A DNA stretch of 64,000 nucleotides from Arthrobacter globiformis (lineage in GTDB: Bacteria > Actinomycetota > Actinomycetes > Actinomycetales > Micrococcaceae), in NCBI RefSeq assembly GCF_030815865.1, contig NZ_JAUSXI010000001.1, positions 3,038,001 to 3,102,000 of the forward strand, read 5' to 3'. Shown piece by piece: positions 19,270 to 28,326 of the stretch (the first letter of the stretch is position 1; each line of letters begins with the position of its first letter). The notes below the pieces were generated by a model that was not told where the DNA came from, did no database searches, and saw only the letters and a list, made by a program, of their open reading frames with translations. The position numbers were made by a program, and so were the translations under genes.

Positions 19270-20496
19270 ATGACATCTCACACCCTCAACGAACTGATCG
19301 CTGAAGGTGTCCGCGGGCGGTACATTCTGGTTCGAAGTGACCTGAATGTGCCGCTCGACGGCTCTACAGTCACTGACGACGGCCGCATCCGGGCCTCACT
19401 GCCAGTGCTGGGAAAGCTCACGGACGCCGGTGCCCGCGTGCTGGTAACAGCCCACCTCGGCCGCCCCAAGGGCGCCCCTGAAGACAAGTACTCGCTCAAG
19501 CCGGCGGTTGCCCGCTTGGCCGAGCTGGCTTCCTTCCCTGTCTCCCTCGCGGAGGACACGGTAGGGTCCTCTGCCAAAGAGCACGCAGCTGCGCTGCAGG
19601 ACGGCCAGGTGCTGGTGCTCGAGAACGTGCGGTTCGACGCACGCGAGACCAGCAAGGACGAAGCCGAGCGTGGCGCGTTCGCCGACGAACTGGTGGGACT
19701 CACCGGTGAAAACGGTGCTTTTGTGAACGACGCCTTTGGCGCCGTCCACCGCAAGCACGCCAGCGTTTACGACGTCGCCACCCGGCTCCCGTCGTACCTC
19801 GGCGACCTTGTGGGCACCGAGGTGGAAGTCCTCCGCAAGCTGACCGCAGACACGCAGCGTCCCTACGTTGTGGTCCTCGGCGGTTCGAAGGTTTCGGACA
19901 AGCTCGCGGTCATCGACAACCTGCTCGGCAAGGCTGACACCATTCTGGTGGGCGGCGGCATGCTGTTCACGTTCCTGGCAGCCGAGGGCCACAAGGTGGC
20001 CGGCAGCCTGCTGGAAGACGACCAGATCCCGGTCGTCCAGGACTACCTCAAGCGAGCAGCCGACGCCGGCACCGAATTCGTGATCCCCACGGACGTCGTG
20101 GTGGCAGCCAAGTTCACCGCCGACGCCGACCACGAAACGGTCAGCGCCGACGCCATCGAAGGCAGCAGCTTCGGGGCACAGGGCATCGGCCTGGACATCG
20201 GGCCCGAGTCTGCCCGGGCGTTCGCCGAGCAGATCAGGGGCGCCAAGACGGTGTTCTGGAACGGTCCCATGGGCGTCTTCGAGTTCGAGGCCTTCTCTGC
20301 AGGCACCCGGGCCATCGCCCAGGCGCTGACGGAGACGGACGCGTTCACCGTCGTCGGCGGCGGCGACTCCGCGGCTGCGGTCCGCACCCTCGGCTTCGCT
20401 GATGACCAGTTCGGACACATTTCCACCGGCGGCGGCGCCAGCTTGGAATACCTTGAAGGCAAGGAACTTCCCGGCCTGAGCGTTCTGGACCGCTAA
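19270..20496 (+). CDS. pgk: Phosphoglycerate kinase
   Basis: Catalyses the reversible phosphotransfer from 1,3-bisphosphoglycerate to ADP; 408 residues, usual bacterial length. [14 protein letters not shown] is the N-terminal substrate-binding signature, AHLGRPKG is the basic patch, and [11 protein letters not shown] in the C-terminal half is nucleotide-binding. ATG 19270 is ten bases after gap, so they are co-transcribed; the in-frame extension from 19159 overlaps gap and is rejected. A large hairpin separates pgk from tpiA. Confidence 0.97.
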   Translation: MTSHTLNELIAEGVRGRYILVRSDLNVPLDGSTVTDDGRIRASLPVLGKLTDAGARVLVTAHLGRPKGAPEDKYSLKPAVARLAELASFPVSLAEDTVGSSAKEHAAALQDGQVLVLENVRFDARETSKDEAERGAFADELVGLTGENGAFVNDAFGAVHRKHASVYDVATRLPSYLGDLVGTEVEVLRKLTADTQRPYVVVLGGSKVSDKLAVIDNLLGKADTILVGGGMLFTFLAAEGHKVAGSLLEDDQIPVVQDYLKRAADAGTEFVIPTDVVVAAKFTADADHETVSADAIEGSSFGAQGIGLDIGPESARAFAEQIRGAKTVFWNGPMGVFEFEAFSAGTRAIAQALTETDAFTVVGGGDSAAAVRTLGFADDQFGHISTGGGASLEYLEGKELPGLSVLDR

Positions 20497-20505
20497 AGAC
20501 ACACC

Positions 20506-20550
20506 AGCCGGCAGGGCACCTTTCGCACCGCGAAGGGCACCCTGCCGGCT
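20506..20550 (+). terminator. Long hairpin between pgk and tpiA
   Basis: AGCCGGCAGGG (20506-20516) pairs with CCCTGCCGGCT (20540-20550), and CCTTTCGC pairs imperfectly with GCGAAGGG inside. tpiA begins 44 bases later without a T-run between, so it may act as a partial terminator or RNA stabiliser that tunes tpiA relative to gap-pgk. Confidence 0.6.
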
Positions 20551-20593
20551 GTTCACATGATCAGCACATTTGACCGGCACTTTTGGAGAACAC

Positions 20594-21409
20594 GTGACTA
20601 CGTCAACCAACGGCAACTTTGACCGCACGCCTTTGATCGCAGGCAACTGGAAGATGAACATGGACCACGTCCAGGGCATCACCCTCCTGCAGAAGCTGGC
20701 CTGGACACTGTCCGACGCCAAGCACGACTACAGCCGCGTGGAAGCCGCTGTCTTCCCGCCTTTCACGGACCTGCGCGGTGTGCAGACCCTCGTCCAGGGC
20801 GACGAACTCAACATCGCCTACGGCGGCCAGGACCTGTCCCAGTTCGACTCAGGTGCGTACACCGGCGACATCTCCGGCCAGTTCCTGAACAAGCTCGGCT
20901 GCAAGTATGTCCTCGTTGGCCACAGCGAACGCCGGACCATCCACGCTGAGTCGGACGAAGTCCTGAATGCCAAGGTCAAGGCGGCCTACCGCCACAACGT
21001 CATCCCCGTCCTCTGCGTCGGTGAAGGCCTGGAGATCCGCCAGGCCGGCACCCACGTCCAGCACACCCTGGACCAGCTACGCGCCGACGTCGAAGGCCTC
21101 ACCGCCGAGCAGGCGGCCGAGCTCGTCGTCGCCTATGAGCCTGTCTGGGCTATCGGCACCGGTGAGGTTGCAGGCCCGGAGGACGCCCAGGAAATGTGCG
21201 CCGCGATCCGTGCCGAACTCACCGAACTGTTCGACGCCGACGTGGCCGGCAAGGTCCGCCTGCTGTACGGCGGTTCGGTCAAGGCCAGCAACGCCGCCGC
21301 CATCCTCAAGGAACGCGACGTCGACGGCGTGCTGGTGGGCGGTGCCAGCCTTGATCCCGCTGAGTTTGCTAATATTGTGAAGTTCGAGAGCCACCTCGTA
21401 ACGGACTAG
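20594..21409 (+). CDS. tpiA: Triose-phosphate isomerase
   Basis: Interconverts dihydroxyacetone phosphate and glyceraldehyde 3-phosphate; 271 residues. Catalytic Lys is in AGNWKMN, catalytic His in GHSERR, and catalytic Glu in [11 protein letters not shown], followed by the flexible loop 6. [11 protein letters not shown] binds phosphate. The GTG start at 20594 has GGAGA five bases upstream; the in-frame upstream extension is rejected. Third gene of the glycolytic run, with secG 49 bases after it. Confidence 0.97.
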   Translation: MTTSTNGNFDRTPLIAGNWKMNMDHVQGITLLQKLAWTLSDAKHDYSRVEAAVFPPFTDLRGVQTLVQGDELNIAYGGQDLSQFDSGAYTGDISGQFLNKLGCKYVLVGHSERRTIHAESDEVLNAKVKAAYRHNVIPVLCVGEGLEIRQAGTHVQHTLDQLRADVEGLTAEQAAELVVAYEPVWAIGTGEVAGPEDAQEMCAAIRAELTELFDADVAGKVRLLYGGSVKASNAAAILKERDVDGVLVGGASLDPAEFANIVKFESHLVTD

Positions 21410-21458
21410 TCCGTTCATCTGGCACGCTCCCGCATCCACCAACTTTGGAAAGGCCGTC

Positions 21459-21716
21459 GTGGACGTTCTTCATGTGATTCTGCAGATCCTGCTGGGCATT
21501 ACCAGCCTTCTGCTGACCCTGCTCATCCTGCTCCACAAGGGACGCGGCGGCGGCCTGTCGGACATGTTCGGCGGCGGAATGAGCTCGGGGCTGTCCTCGT
21601 CCGGTGTCGCAGAGCGCAACCTCAACAGGTTCACCATCATCCTCGGCGTCACCTGGGGCGTCGTCATCATCGCCCTTGGCCTCCTGATGCGCTTCACAGG
21701 TGTGGCTGACTCCTAA
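21459..21716 (+). CDS. secG: Preprotein translocase subunit SecG
   Basis: A small SecYEG channel subunit, 85 residues. Two transmembrane helices are visible (about residues 4-24 and 54-76), joined by the Gly-rich cytoplasmic loop GRGGGLSDMFGGGMSSGL, the hallmark of SecG. GTG start with GGAAAGG upstream. It follows tpiA, a common order in Gram-positives, and ends in a very strong terminator. Confidence 0.95.
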   Translation: MDVLHVILQILLGITSLLLTLLILLHKGRGGGLSDMFGGGMSSGLSSSGVAERNLNRFTIILGVTWGVVIIALGLLMRFTGVADS

Positions 21717-21739
21717 CGCTGTCGCAGCCAAGTGCCAGA

Positions 21740-21786
21740 AAAAGCCCGGCCCAATCAGGACGCGTTCCTGATTGGGCCGGGCTTTT
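21740..21786 (+). terminator. Terminator after secG
   Basis: A perfect 21-bp stem (21740-21760 with 21766-21786), loop CGCGT, ending in GGGCTTTT on the plus strand and preceded by AAAAGCCC. The symmetric A and T ends make it a canonical intrinsic terminator for the gap-pgk-tpiA-secG run. Confidence 0.9.
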
Positions 21787-21868
21787 CCTGCCGCCAGGGG
21801 GAACTCCGGACTAAACTGTGGCTATCGGATCTAACGGCAGCGCCGCCATTAGCAGCGAGGGAGTTCCC

Positions 21869-22246
21869 ATGGTGCATTCCTCTTCAGGATTCCGCGGCAC
21901 CCGCGTGGGTGTCATTCAAGGGGCCGGATTGAAGAACCAGGGGGATGATCCTCTCGGAGAGCCCCTGCCGCGTATCTGTGTCTCCTATTGGTGCGCCATG
22001 GGACACGAGACGCGGCCTGTTTTTCTTAAGATGCCGGACGACCAGATTCCGGGCGTGTGGGACTGCCGCCAGTGCGGCCGGCCGTCGTCGCGCAACCCCG
22101 GTGCCGGGCTGCCCGGCGAAGCCCAGGAAGAAGGCTTCAAAAGTCATCTGGATTACGTTAAAGAAAGACGCTCCAGCCAGGACGCCGAAGACGTCCTGGC
22201 TGGAGCGTTGCGGCGGCTAAGAGCCAGCCGGCGCCTTCCTGACTAG
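21869..22246 (+). CDS. rbpA: RNA polymerase-binding protein RbpA
   Basis: An actinobacterial transcription factor that binds RNA polymerase and the principal sigma factor and stabilises open complexes; 125 residues. The zinc site is Cys42-x3-His46 and Cys66-x2-Cys69, and the C-terminal ERRSS...L..RLR helix is the sigma-interaction domain. ATG 21869 has GAGGGAG upstream; an in-frame GTG at 21818 is less likely. The last 30 bases overlap the convergent pgl gene, and a perfect hairpin lies within the C-terminal codons. Confidence 0.93.
   Translation: MVHSSSGFRGTRVGVIQGAGLKNQGDDPLGEPLPRICVSYWCAMGHETRPVFLKMPDDQIPGVWDCRQCGRPSSRNPGAGLPGEAQEEGFKSHLDYVKERRSSQDAEDVLAGALRRLRASRRLPD
22169..22207 (-). 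terminator. Intrinsic terminator of the pgl operon, located inside rbpA
   Basis: A perfect 16-bp stem CGCTCCAGCCAGGACG / CGTCCTGGCTGGAGCG with a seven-base loop. Read on the minus strand it lies ten bases after the pgl stop and is followed by TCTTTCTTT, as in intrinsic terminators. On the plus strand it lies in the RbpA C-terminal codons (RSSQDAEDVLAGA). Confidence 0.75.
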
Positions 22247-23047
22247 CTGCTCGGGCACGCGCGAGGCTGCGTTTTCGTCGATCAGCCACAGCGTCCGGGA
22301 CCGGCCTGCCGGCCCGGCTGCGGGCACCTGCACGGGGTTGGCCCCGGCCAGAGCCAGCCCCACCGCACCGGCCTTGTCCTCGCCTGCGACCACCATCCAC
22401 ACCTCCGCGGAGGTGTTGATGGCCGGCAGGGTCAGGGAAATGCGCTCGGGCGGCGGCTTGGGGGAGTTGCGGACCCCCACCACAGTCAGTTGCTTCTCGC
22501 GGATGCCGCCCTGTTCCGGGAACAGGGACGCCACGTGCGCGTCCGGGCCCACACCGAGCAGGACGACGTCGAACCGGGGAAGCCGGCCGGGCTCCTCGGA
22601 ACGGTCGTCCGAAGCATCCGCGGCATGCTCGGCCGCTGCCGCATCACTGAGGCGTTGTGCGTAGTCCTCAGCAGCCTGTTCCGGCGTTTCAAAGTCATCC
22701 GTCGAGCCGGGCACGTGGACGCGCTCGGGATCAACGTTGATGTGCTTCAGGAGTGCTTCCTGGGCCTGGAGCGCGTTGCGGTCCGGGTCCTGGGTGCCGA
22801 CGAAGCGTTCGTCGCCCCACCAGAAGTTCACTTTGGCCCAGTCCACCGCGGGGGCGGCAGGGGAGTCGGCTACTGCCTTCAGCGTTCCGATGCCCACCGT
22901 GCCGCCGGTAAGCACCACTGTTGCTTCACCGAATCGGTCCTGTACATCCACGAGCTTGGTGATCAGTCGGGCCGCAATAGCGGCCATGAGGACGGAAGAG
23001 TCAGGATGGATGCTTACTCTGGGCTCAGCGCTCACTGGGACGGACAC
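22217..23047 (-). CDS. pgl: 6-phosphogluconolactonase
   Basis: Hydrolyses 6-phosphoglucono-delta-lactone in the oxidative pentose phosphate pathway; 276 residues. NagB/Pgl-type motifs are LTGGTVGIGTL, WWGDERFV and LLGVGPDAHVASLFP, which hold the lactone- and phosphate-binding residues. GTG start at 23047. The gene overlaps opcA by 23 bases and is the last of the six-gene tkt-to-pgl operon, ending at the terminator inside rbpA. Confidence 0.95.
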   Translation of the reverse strand: MSVPVSAEPRVSIHPDSSVLMAAIAARLITKLVDVQDRFGEATVVLTGGTVGIGTLKAVADSPAAPAVDWAKVNFWWGDERFVGTQDPDRNALQAQEALLKHINVDPERVHVPGSTDDFETPEQAAEDYAQRLSDAAAAEHAADASDDRSEEPGRLPRFDVVLLGVGPDAHVASLFPEQGGIREKQLTVVGVRNSPKPPPERISLTLPAINTSAEVWMVVAGEDKAGAVGLALAGANPVQVPAAGPAGRSRTLWLIDENAASRVPEQLVRKAPAGS

Positions 23048-23966
23048 TCCTTAGATTGGTACGTGGCAGTCCAATAGTAATCACTTCGCCGAATACCTCG
23101 TCGGGGTCGAGGCGGCGGAGTTCTTCTGCGAGGCAATCGCGGAGGCTGCGCCGCGGGAGGGAGATGCGTTGTGCGGGTTGGCCGGGCTGGGTGAGTTCGG
23201 CGATGGAGAGGCCGGGGCGGAAGAGCTGGACGTCGCCGCTGGTCCGGGTGAGCCGGACCCGGCGGATGCCGGTGCCGGCGGGGTCCGCGACGATCGTGAC
23301 GGGGGCGTCCAGGGACAGGGTCAGCCACGCCGCGAGCAGGATGGTGCTGGGCGAGTCCGAGGCGCCTTCGACCGCGACGGCGGTCACGGGCGAGGTGTCG
23401 GCCTGGTCCAGGACGGCGGCGAGCTGGATGCGCCAGTTCGTCAGCCGGGTCCAGGCGAGGTCGGTGTCGCCGGCCTTGTAGGTGTTCCGGATATTTTCCA
23501 GCGCGACCTGGGGTTCGGCTTCGTTCGCCGAATCGGTGATCCGGCGGTGCGCGATCCGCCCGATCGAGGTTTCGGACGCGTTCTTTGGTGCCCCGTGCGG
23601 CCACCAGGCCACGATCGGGGCGTCGGGCAGCAGCAGCGCCGCGACAAGGGACTCGGATTCCTCGGCGAGTTCCCCGAAGCCGCGCAGCACGATGACCTCC
23701 GAGGCGCCGGCGTCCCCGCCGACCCGGATCTGCGCGTCGAGCCGGTTCGGCGCGGACGAGCCGGCGTCGGCGAGCACGATGATCCGGCAGGGGTGCTCGC
23801 GGCTGGCCTCGTTCGCGGCCTCGATCGCTTCTTCCTCGAGCCCGGATTTGGTGACCACCACGAGGGTCAGGACCCGGCCGAGCGCGATCACCCCGCCCTG
23901 CTCGCGCAGGGACTGGATCTTCTTGGAAACGTTCGAGGTGGTGGTGTTGGGCAGGTCTACGATCAT
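23025..23966 (-). CDS. opcA: Glucose-6-phosphate dehydrogenase assembly protein OpcA
   Basis: An actinobacterial/cyanobacterial factor needed for full activity of glucose-6-phosphate dehydrogenase (Zwf); 313 residues, length typical. Its N-terminal region (MIVDLPNTTTSNVSKKI) and the central IVAWWPHGAP are characteristic of OpcA. No catalytic motif is expected. ATG at 23966 overlaps the zwf stop by four bases (ATGA), which couples the two partners, and its own 3' end overlaps pgl. The zwf-opcA-pgl order is typical of Actinobacteria. Confidence 0.95.
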   Translation of the reverse strand: MIVDLPNTTTSNVSKKIQSLREQGGVIALGRVLTLVVVTKSGLEEEAIEAANEASREHPCRIIVLADAGSSAPNRLDAQIRVGGDAGASEVIVLRGFGELAEESESLVAALLLPDAPIVAWWPHGAPKNASETSIGRIAHRRITDSANEAEPQVALENIRNTYKAGDTDLAWTRLTNWRIQLAAVLDQADTSPVTAVAVEGASDSPSTILLAAWLTLSLDAPVTIVADPAGTGIRRVRLTRTSGDVQLFRPGLSIAELTQPGQPAQRISLPRRSLRDCLAEELRRLDPDEVFGEVITIGLPRTNLRSVRPSER

Positions 23967-25522
23967 GGCCTTCTCCAGGTGCGTCCGTCGCGGGCTAGCA
24001 GCTCATCGGCCGAGGCCGGGCCCCAGGACCCGGGCGCGTACGGCTCGGGCTGTTCACCCAGCCCGGCCCAGTACTCTTCGAAGGGGTCCAGGATCTTCCA
24101 GGACAGCTCCACTTCCTCATGCCGCGGGAACAGCGGCGGCTCACCCAGGAGCACGTCCAGGATCAGCCGTTCGTAGGCTTCGGGGCTGGACTCGGTGAAC
24201 GAGTGCCCGTAACCGAAGTCCATGGTCACGTCCCGGACTTCCATCTGCGTGCCGGGGACCTTGGACCCGAACCGGATCGTCGCGCCCTCGTCGGGCTGGA
24301 CGCGGATCACCACCGCGTTCTGCCCAAAATCATCATCGCCGTGGTCACGGAACAGCAGGTTCGGTGCCCGCTTGAACACCACCGCGATCTCCGTGACCCG
24401 CCGGCCCAGCCGTTTCCCGGCGCGCAGGTAGAACGGCACCCCGTTCCAGCGCCGGGTGTTGATGTCCACCCGGATCGCGGCATAGGTTTCGGTGGTGGAG
24501 TCAGCCGGGATGCCCTCCTCCTCCAGGTACCCCTGCACCTGCTCCCCGCCCTGCCACCCGCCGGCGAACTGGCCGCGGGCCGAATGCGTGGACAGGTCCT
24601 CCGGGAGCCTCACCGCGGCGAGGACCTTTTCCTTCTCCGCCCGCAGGTCATCGGCGTTGAACGAGATCGGCTCCTCCATCGCCGTCAAAGCCAGCAGCTG
24701 CAGCAGATGGTTCTGGATCACGTCCCGGGCCGCGCCCACCCCGTCGTAATACCCGGCACGGCCGCCGGTGCCGATGTCCTCGGCCATGGTGATCTGCACA
24801 TGGTCCACATAGTTCGCGTTCCACAGCGGCTCGAACAGCTGGTTCGCGAACCGCAGCGCCAGGATGTTCTGCACCGTCTCCTTACCCAGGTAATGATCGA
24901 TCCGGAACACCGCGTCCTGCGGGAACACCGACTCCACAATGTCGTTCAGCTGCCGCGCGGACTCGAGGTCATGCCCGAACGGCTTCTCGATCACCACCCG
25001 CCGCCACTTCTCACCCTCGGCCTGCGCCAAACCATGCTTGGACAGCTGCCGGCAGACCTGCTCGAACGCCTTCGGCGGGATCGAGAGGTAGAACGCGTGG
25101 TTCCCGCGGGTGCCGCGGTTCCCGTCGAGTTCCCTGATCGTCTCGCCGAGCCGCTCAAACGCCGCATCGTCATCGAACGCGCCCTGCACGAAACGGATGC
25201 CCTCGGAGAGCTGGTTCCAGACCGCCTCATCAAACGGCGTCCTGGCGTACGCCTTCACCGCGTCCTTCACCTCCGCGGCGAAATCCTCGTTATCCCAGTC
25301 CCGCCGGCCGAAACCCACCAACGCGAAACTCGGCGGCAACAGGCCACGGTTGGCAAGGTCATACACGGCAGGCATGAGCTTCTTACGGGCCAGATCCCCC
25401 GTGACTCCGAAGAGCACAAGAGAGGACGGCCCGGCAATCCGGTTCAGCCGCCGGTCCCGCGGATCCCGCAAAGGATTCCCGGACCGGCCCGCTGACCTTC
25501 TGCCGTTCAAAGTATCTGGCAT
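23963..25522 (-). CDS. zwf: Glucose-6-phosphate 1-dehydrogenase
   Basis: Oxidises glucose 6-phosphate to the lactone, making NADPH; 519 residues. LVLFGVTGDLARKKLMPAVY is the dinucleotide-binding motif and RIDHYLGKE is the substrate-binding/catalytic signature. It lies between pgi (15 bases) and opcA (four-base overlap) in the operon tkt-tal-pgi-zwf-opcA-pgl. Cofactor preference (NADP or NAD) cannot be settled from the motif alone. Confidence 0.97.
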   Translation of the reverse strand: MPDTLNGRRSAGRSGNPLRDPRDRRLNRIAGPSSLVLFGVTGDLARKKLMPAVYDLANRGLLPPSFALVGFGRRDWDNEDFAAEVKDAVKAYARTPFDEAVWNQLSEGIRFVQGAFDDDAAFERLGETIRELDGNRGTRGNHAFYLSIPPKAFEQVCRQLSKHGLAQAEGEKWRRVVIEKPFGHDLESARQLNDIVESVFPQDAVFRIDHYLGKETVQNILALRFANQLFEPLWNANYVDHVQITMAEDIGTGGRAGYYDGVGAARDVIQNHLLQLLALTAMEEPISFNADDLRAEKEKVLAAVRLPEDLSTHSARGQFAGGWQGGEQVQGYLEEEGIPADSTTETYAAIRVDINTRRWNGVPFYLRAGKRLGRRVTEIAVVFKRAPNLLFRDHGDDDFGQNAVVIRVQPDEGATIRFGSKVPGTQMEVRDVTMDFGYGHSFTESSPEAYERLILDVLLGEPPLFPRHEEVELSWKILDPFEEYWAGLGEQPEPYAPGSWGPASADELLARDGRTWRRP

Positions 25523-25537
25523 GGTTAATTCAGTGCC

Positions 25538-27172
25538 TTAGCTCTCAGTGGCGGACGCGGCCTTGCCGGCAAGCGACGAAACTATCTCCTGCAGCTGGGC
25601 GACACCCGCTGCGCGGTCGGTCAGGTGCAGGCGCAGGACGGGCCGGCCGTGCTCACTGAGCACCTGGGCGTCGCCGGCGGCCTGGGCCGTGATCAGCTCG
25701 CCGAAAGTGAACGGACGCTCCGGAATAGCGAGGTCCTGGGCCGAAGCTGCAGTGACCTGCAGGAATACGCCGATGGCGGGGCCGCCCTTGTGGAACTGGC
25801 CGGTGGAGTGGAGGAAGCGGGGCCCCCAGCCGAAGGTGACCGGTCGGCCGCTCACGGCGGCGAGTTCGTCCCGGACGCCCTCGAGCTGTGCGTAGGCCAG
25901 GCGGTCGAAGTAGGCCTGGACGCTCAGGTACCCGTCACTGCCCAGCTGCGCCAGCAGTGCAGAGACCGCGGCCGCTGCGGTGGTCGCGTCGCCGAGCCAC
26001 TCGCCGCCGCGCACCTCGATGGCACCATCGGTGAAGTTGGCGGGCGTCGGCTCCGGCTGGGCGTCCAGCAGTCCGCGGGCGGCCACCTTGGCGGCTTCGA
26101 CGTCGGGCTGGTCAAACGGGTTGATGCCCAGGAGGCGCCCGGCCACAGCGGTGGCGAATTCCCACACCATCATCTGCGAGGCGAGGCCGCCGGCAATGGC
26201 AACTTCGTTCTCGCCGAGTTCGACGTCGGTATCCGTGCTGACGAGACGGACCACCAGGATGTCTTCAGCGCCGGAAGTGACTTCCGGGGCATCCGGGCCG
26301 GCGACAACCGGCAGGACGCCGGTGCCGAGCTTGCCCGTGGATTCAGCGATGAGCTGTTCGGCCCAGTCAGCGAATCCCACGATGCCGGAGCCGTCCTCCG
26401 CGATGACAATCTTGTCGCGCAGCGGGTTGGTGCCGCCCAGGGCGGCGCCCAGGACCAGCCCGATGTTCTCGGGAGCGTCCTCGTTAAGGATCTCTGCGGC
26501 TTCTTCAGCCTCGTCCAGCAGGGCCGCGATGTCCACGCCGGCCAGGCCGGACGGGACGAGCCCGAAGGCCGTCAGCGCCGAGTAGCGGCCGCCCACGTTC
26601 GGGTCCGCGTTGAAGACCGCGCGGTAGCCGGCCTCGCGTGAGGCCTTGTCCAGCGGGGACCCGGGATCCGTGACCACGATGATCCGGCTCTTCGCATCGA
26701 GACCCGCCTCGGTGAAGGCGTGTTCGAAAATCCGCCGCTGCGAATCAGTTTCCAGGGTTGAACCGGATTTCGAGGAAACCACGATCGCGGTTTCAGCGAG
26801 GCGGTCCGCGAGGGCAGCACCGATCTGTTCGGGATCAGTGCTGTCCAGCACAGTCAGCTCGACGCCAGCGGTGCCGGCGATGACTTCCGGAGCAAGCGAG
26901 GAGCCGCCCATGCCGCAGAGGGCAATGCGGGTAACACCCTCCGCTTTCAGGGCATCGCGGAGTTCCAGGATGCCCTCCACCAGGGGCCGGGAGACGGTGG
27001 CCGCCTCGACCCAACCAAGGCGGATCGCTGACTCGGCTTCCGCATCAGGACCCCACAGGGTGTGGTCCTTGGCGAAGATCCGGGTGGCAACGCGTTCTTC
27101 CACGAGGGCGGGCAAGTGCTGCTCAAGCGCCTTCCGAGCGGAACCGGTGGCGTCGTAGCTGAGTGTGCTCAT
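25538..27172 (-). CDS. pgi: Glucose-6-phosphate isomerase
   Basis: Interconverts glucose and fructose 6-phosphates; 544 residues. It belongs to the actinobacterial group of SIS-domain Pgi proteins: the sugar isomerase motifs ALCGMGGSSLAPEV and SSKSGSTLET bind the phosphate. In this group pgi is often embedded with tal and zwf, as here (six bases after tal, 15 before zwf). The classical long C-terminal signature of E. coli Pgi is less obvious, so some annotations call this family simply a phosphoheptose or glucose-6-phosphate isomerase; the context favours Pgi. Confidence 0.93.
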   Translation of the reverse strand: MSTLSYDATGSARKALEQHLPALVEERVATRIFAKDHTLWGPDAEAESAIRLGWVEAATVSRPLVEGILELRDALKAEGVTRIALCGMGGSSLAPEVIAGTAGVELTVLDSTDPEQIGAALADRLAETAIVVSSKSGSTLETDSQRRIFEHAFTEAGLDAKSRIIVVTDPGSPLDKASREAGYRAVFNADPNVGGRYSALTAFGLVPSGLAGVDIAALLDEAEEAAEILNEDAPENIGLVLGAALGGTNPLRDKIVIAEDGSGIVGFADWAEQLIAESTGKLGTGVLPVVAGPDAPEVTSGAEDILVVRLVSTDTDVELGENEVAIAGGLASQMMVWEFATAVAGRLLGINPFDQPDVEAAKVAARGLLDAQPEPTPANFTDGAIEVRGGEWLGDATTAAAAVSALLAQLGSDGYLSVQAYFDRLAYAQLEGVRDELAAVSGRPVTFGWGPRFLHSTGQFHKGGPAIGVFLQVTAASAQDLAIPERPFTFGELITAQAAGDAQVLSEHGRPVLRLHLTDRAAGVAQLQEIVSSLAGKAASATES

Positions 27173-27178
27173 GTTGGG

Positions 27179-28297
27179 TTAGGAAGCCTTCCGTGCGGTG
27201 GCGAGGGCGCCTTCGACGTCTGCCAGGAGTTCCTTCCAGCTGGCAACAAACTTGTCCAGGCCTTCGGATTCCAGCAGGGCAACGACCTCGTTGTAGGACA
27301 CACCGAGGGCATCGAGGGCGTTGAGGGTGGCGTTCGCTTCATCGTAGCCGTTGGTGACGGTGTCGCCCGTGACCACGCCGTGGTCGAACGTGGCGTCCAG
27401 GGTCTTCTCCGGCATGGTGTTCACGACGTTCGGGGCGACGAGCTCGGTGACGTAGAGGGTGTCCGGGTAGGCCGGGTCCTTCACACCGGTGGAAGCCCAG
27501 AGCGGACGCTGCGGCAGCGCGCCTGCCGCGGCGAGCACGGCCCAGCGCTCGGTGGAGAACTGCTCTTCGTAGACCTGGTAGGCGAGGCGGGCGTTCGCGA
27601 CGCCGGCCTTGCCCTTGAGGGCCTTGGCTTCCTCGGTGCCGATCGCGTCCAAGCGCTTGTCGATTTCGGTGTCCACGCGGGAGACGAAGAACGAGGCGAC
27701 GGAGTGGATCTTGGACAGGTCGTGGCCGTTGTCCTTGGCCTGCTCCAGTCCGGACTGGAAGGCGTTGATGACGGCGCGGTACCGCTCCAGCGAGAAGATC
27801 AGGGTCACGTTCACGCTGATGCCCTCCGCCAGGGTCGCCGTGATGGCCTCCAGGCCCTCAAGGGTGGCAGGGATCTTGATGTGCACGTTGTCGCGGTTGA
27901 CCTTCTTGTAAAGGTGCTTCGCTTCGGCGATGGTGCCTGCGGTGTCCCACGCGAGGCGGGGGTCCACCTCGATGGAGACGCGGCCGTCCACGCCCTTGGT
28001 CGCCGCGGCGACCGGGGCGAAAAGGTCACAGGCGTCGGCGACGTCCGTCGTCGTGATCTCGAAGATGGTCTCTTCGATGGAGGCGCCGGCAGCGGCCTGC
28101 GCCGCGATGGTGGCGTCGTAGTCCGTGCCGGAGGTGATGGCGGCGTGGAAGATGCTGGGGTTCGTGGTGACACCCACAACGTTCTTCTCTTCGATCAGCT
28201 TCTGCAGCGTGCCGGTCTTCAGACGGCCCCGGGAGAGGTCATCGAGCCAGATGGAAACGCCGGCGTCGGAAAGCTGCTGGGTGGGAGTGCTAGTCAT
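27179..28297 (-). CDS. tal: Transaldolase
   Basis: Transfers a dihydroxyacetone unit between sugar phosphates in the non-oxidative pentose phosphate branch; 372 residues, the actinobacterial long form. [12 protein letters not shown] is the N-terminal signature and VHIKIPAT contains the Schiff-base lysine. [12 protein letters not shown] is near the C-terminus. ATG 28297 has a strong AAGGAG upstream. It sits between tkt (29 bases) and pgi (six bases). Confidence 0.97.
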   Translation of the reverse strand: MTSTPTQQLSDAGVSIWLDDLSRGRLKTGTLQKLIEEKNVVGVTTNPSIFHAAITSGTDYDATIAAQAAAGASIEETIFEITTTDVADACDLFAPVAAATKGVDGRVSIEVDPRLAWDTAGTIAEAKHLYKKVNRDNVHIKIPATLEGLEAITATLAEGISVNVTLIFSLERYRAVINAFQSGLEQAKDNGHDLSKIHSVASFFVSRVDTEIDKRLDAIGTEEAKALKGKAGVANARLAYQVYEEQFSTERWAVLAAAGALPQRPLWASTGVKDPAYPDTLYVTELVAPNVVNTMPEKTLDATFDHGVVTGDTVTNGYDEANATLNALDALGVSYNEVVALLESEGLDKFVASWKELLADVEGALATARKAS

Positions 28298-28326
28298 GTC
28301 TAATCTCCTTGAACTGTGGGGTGCTG

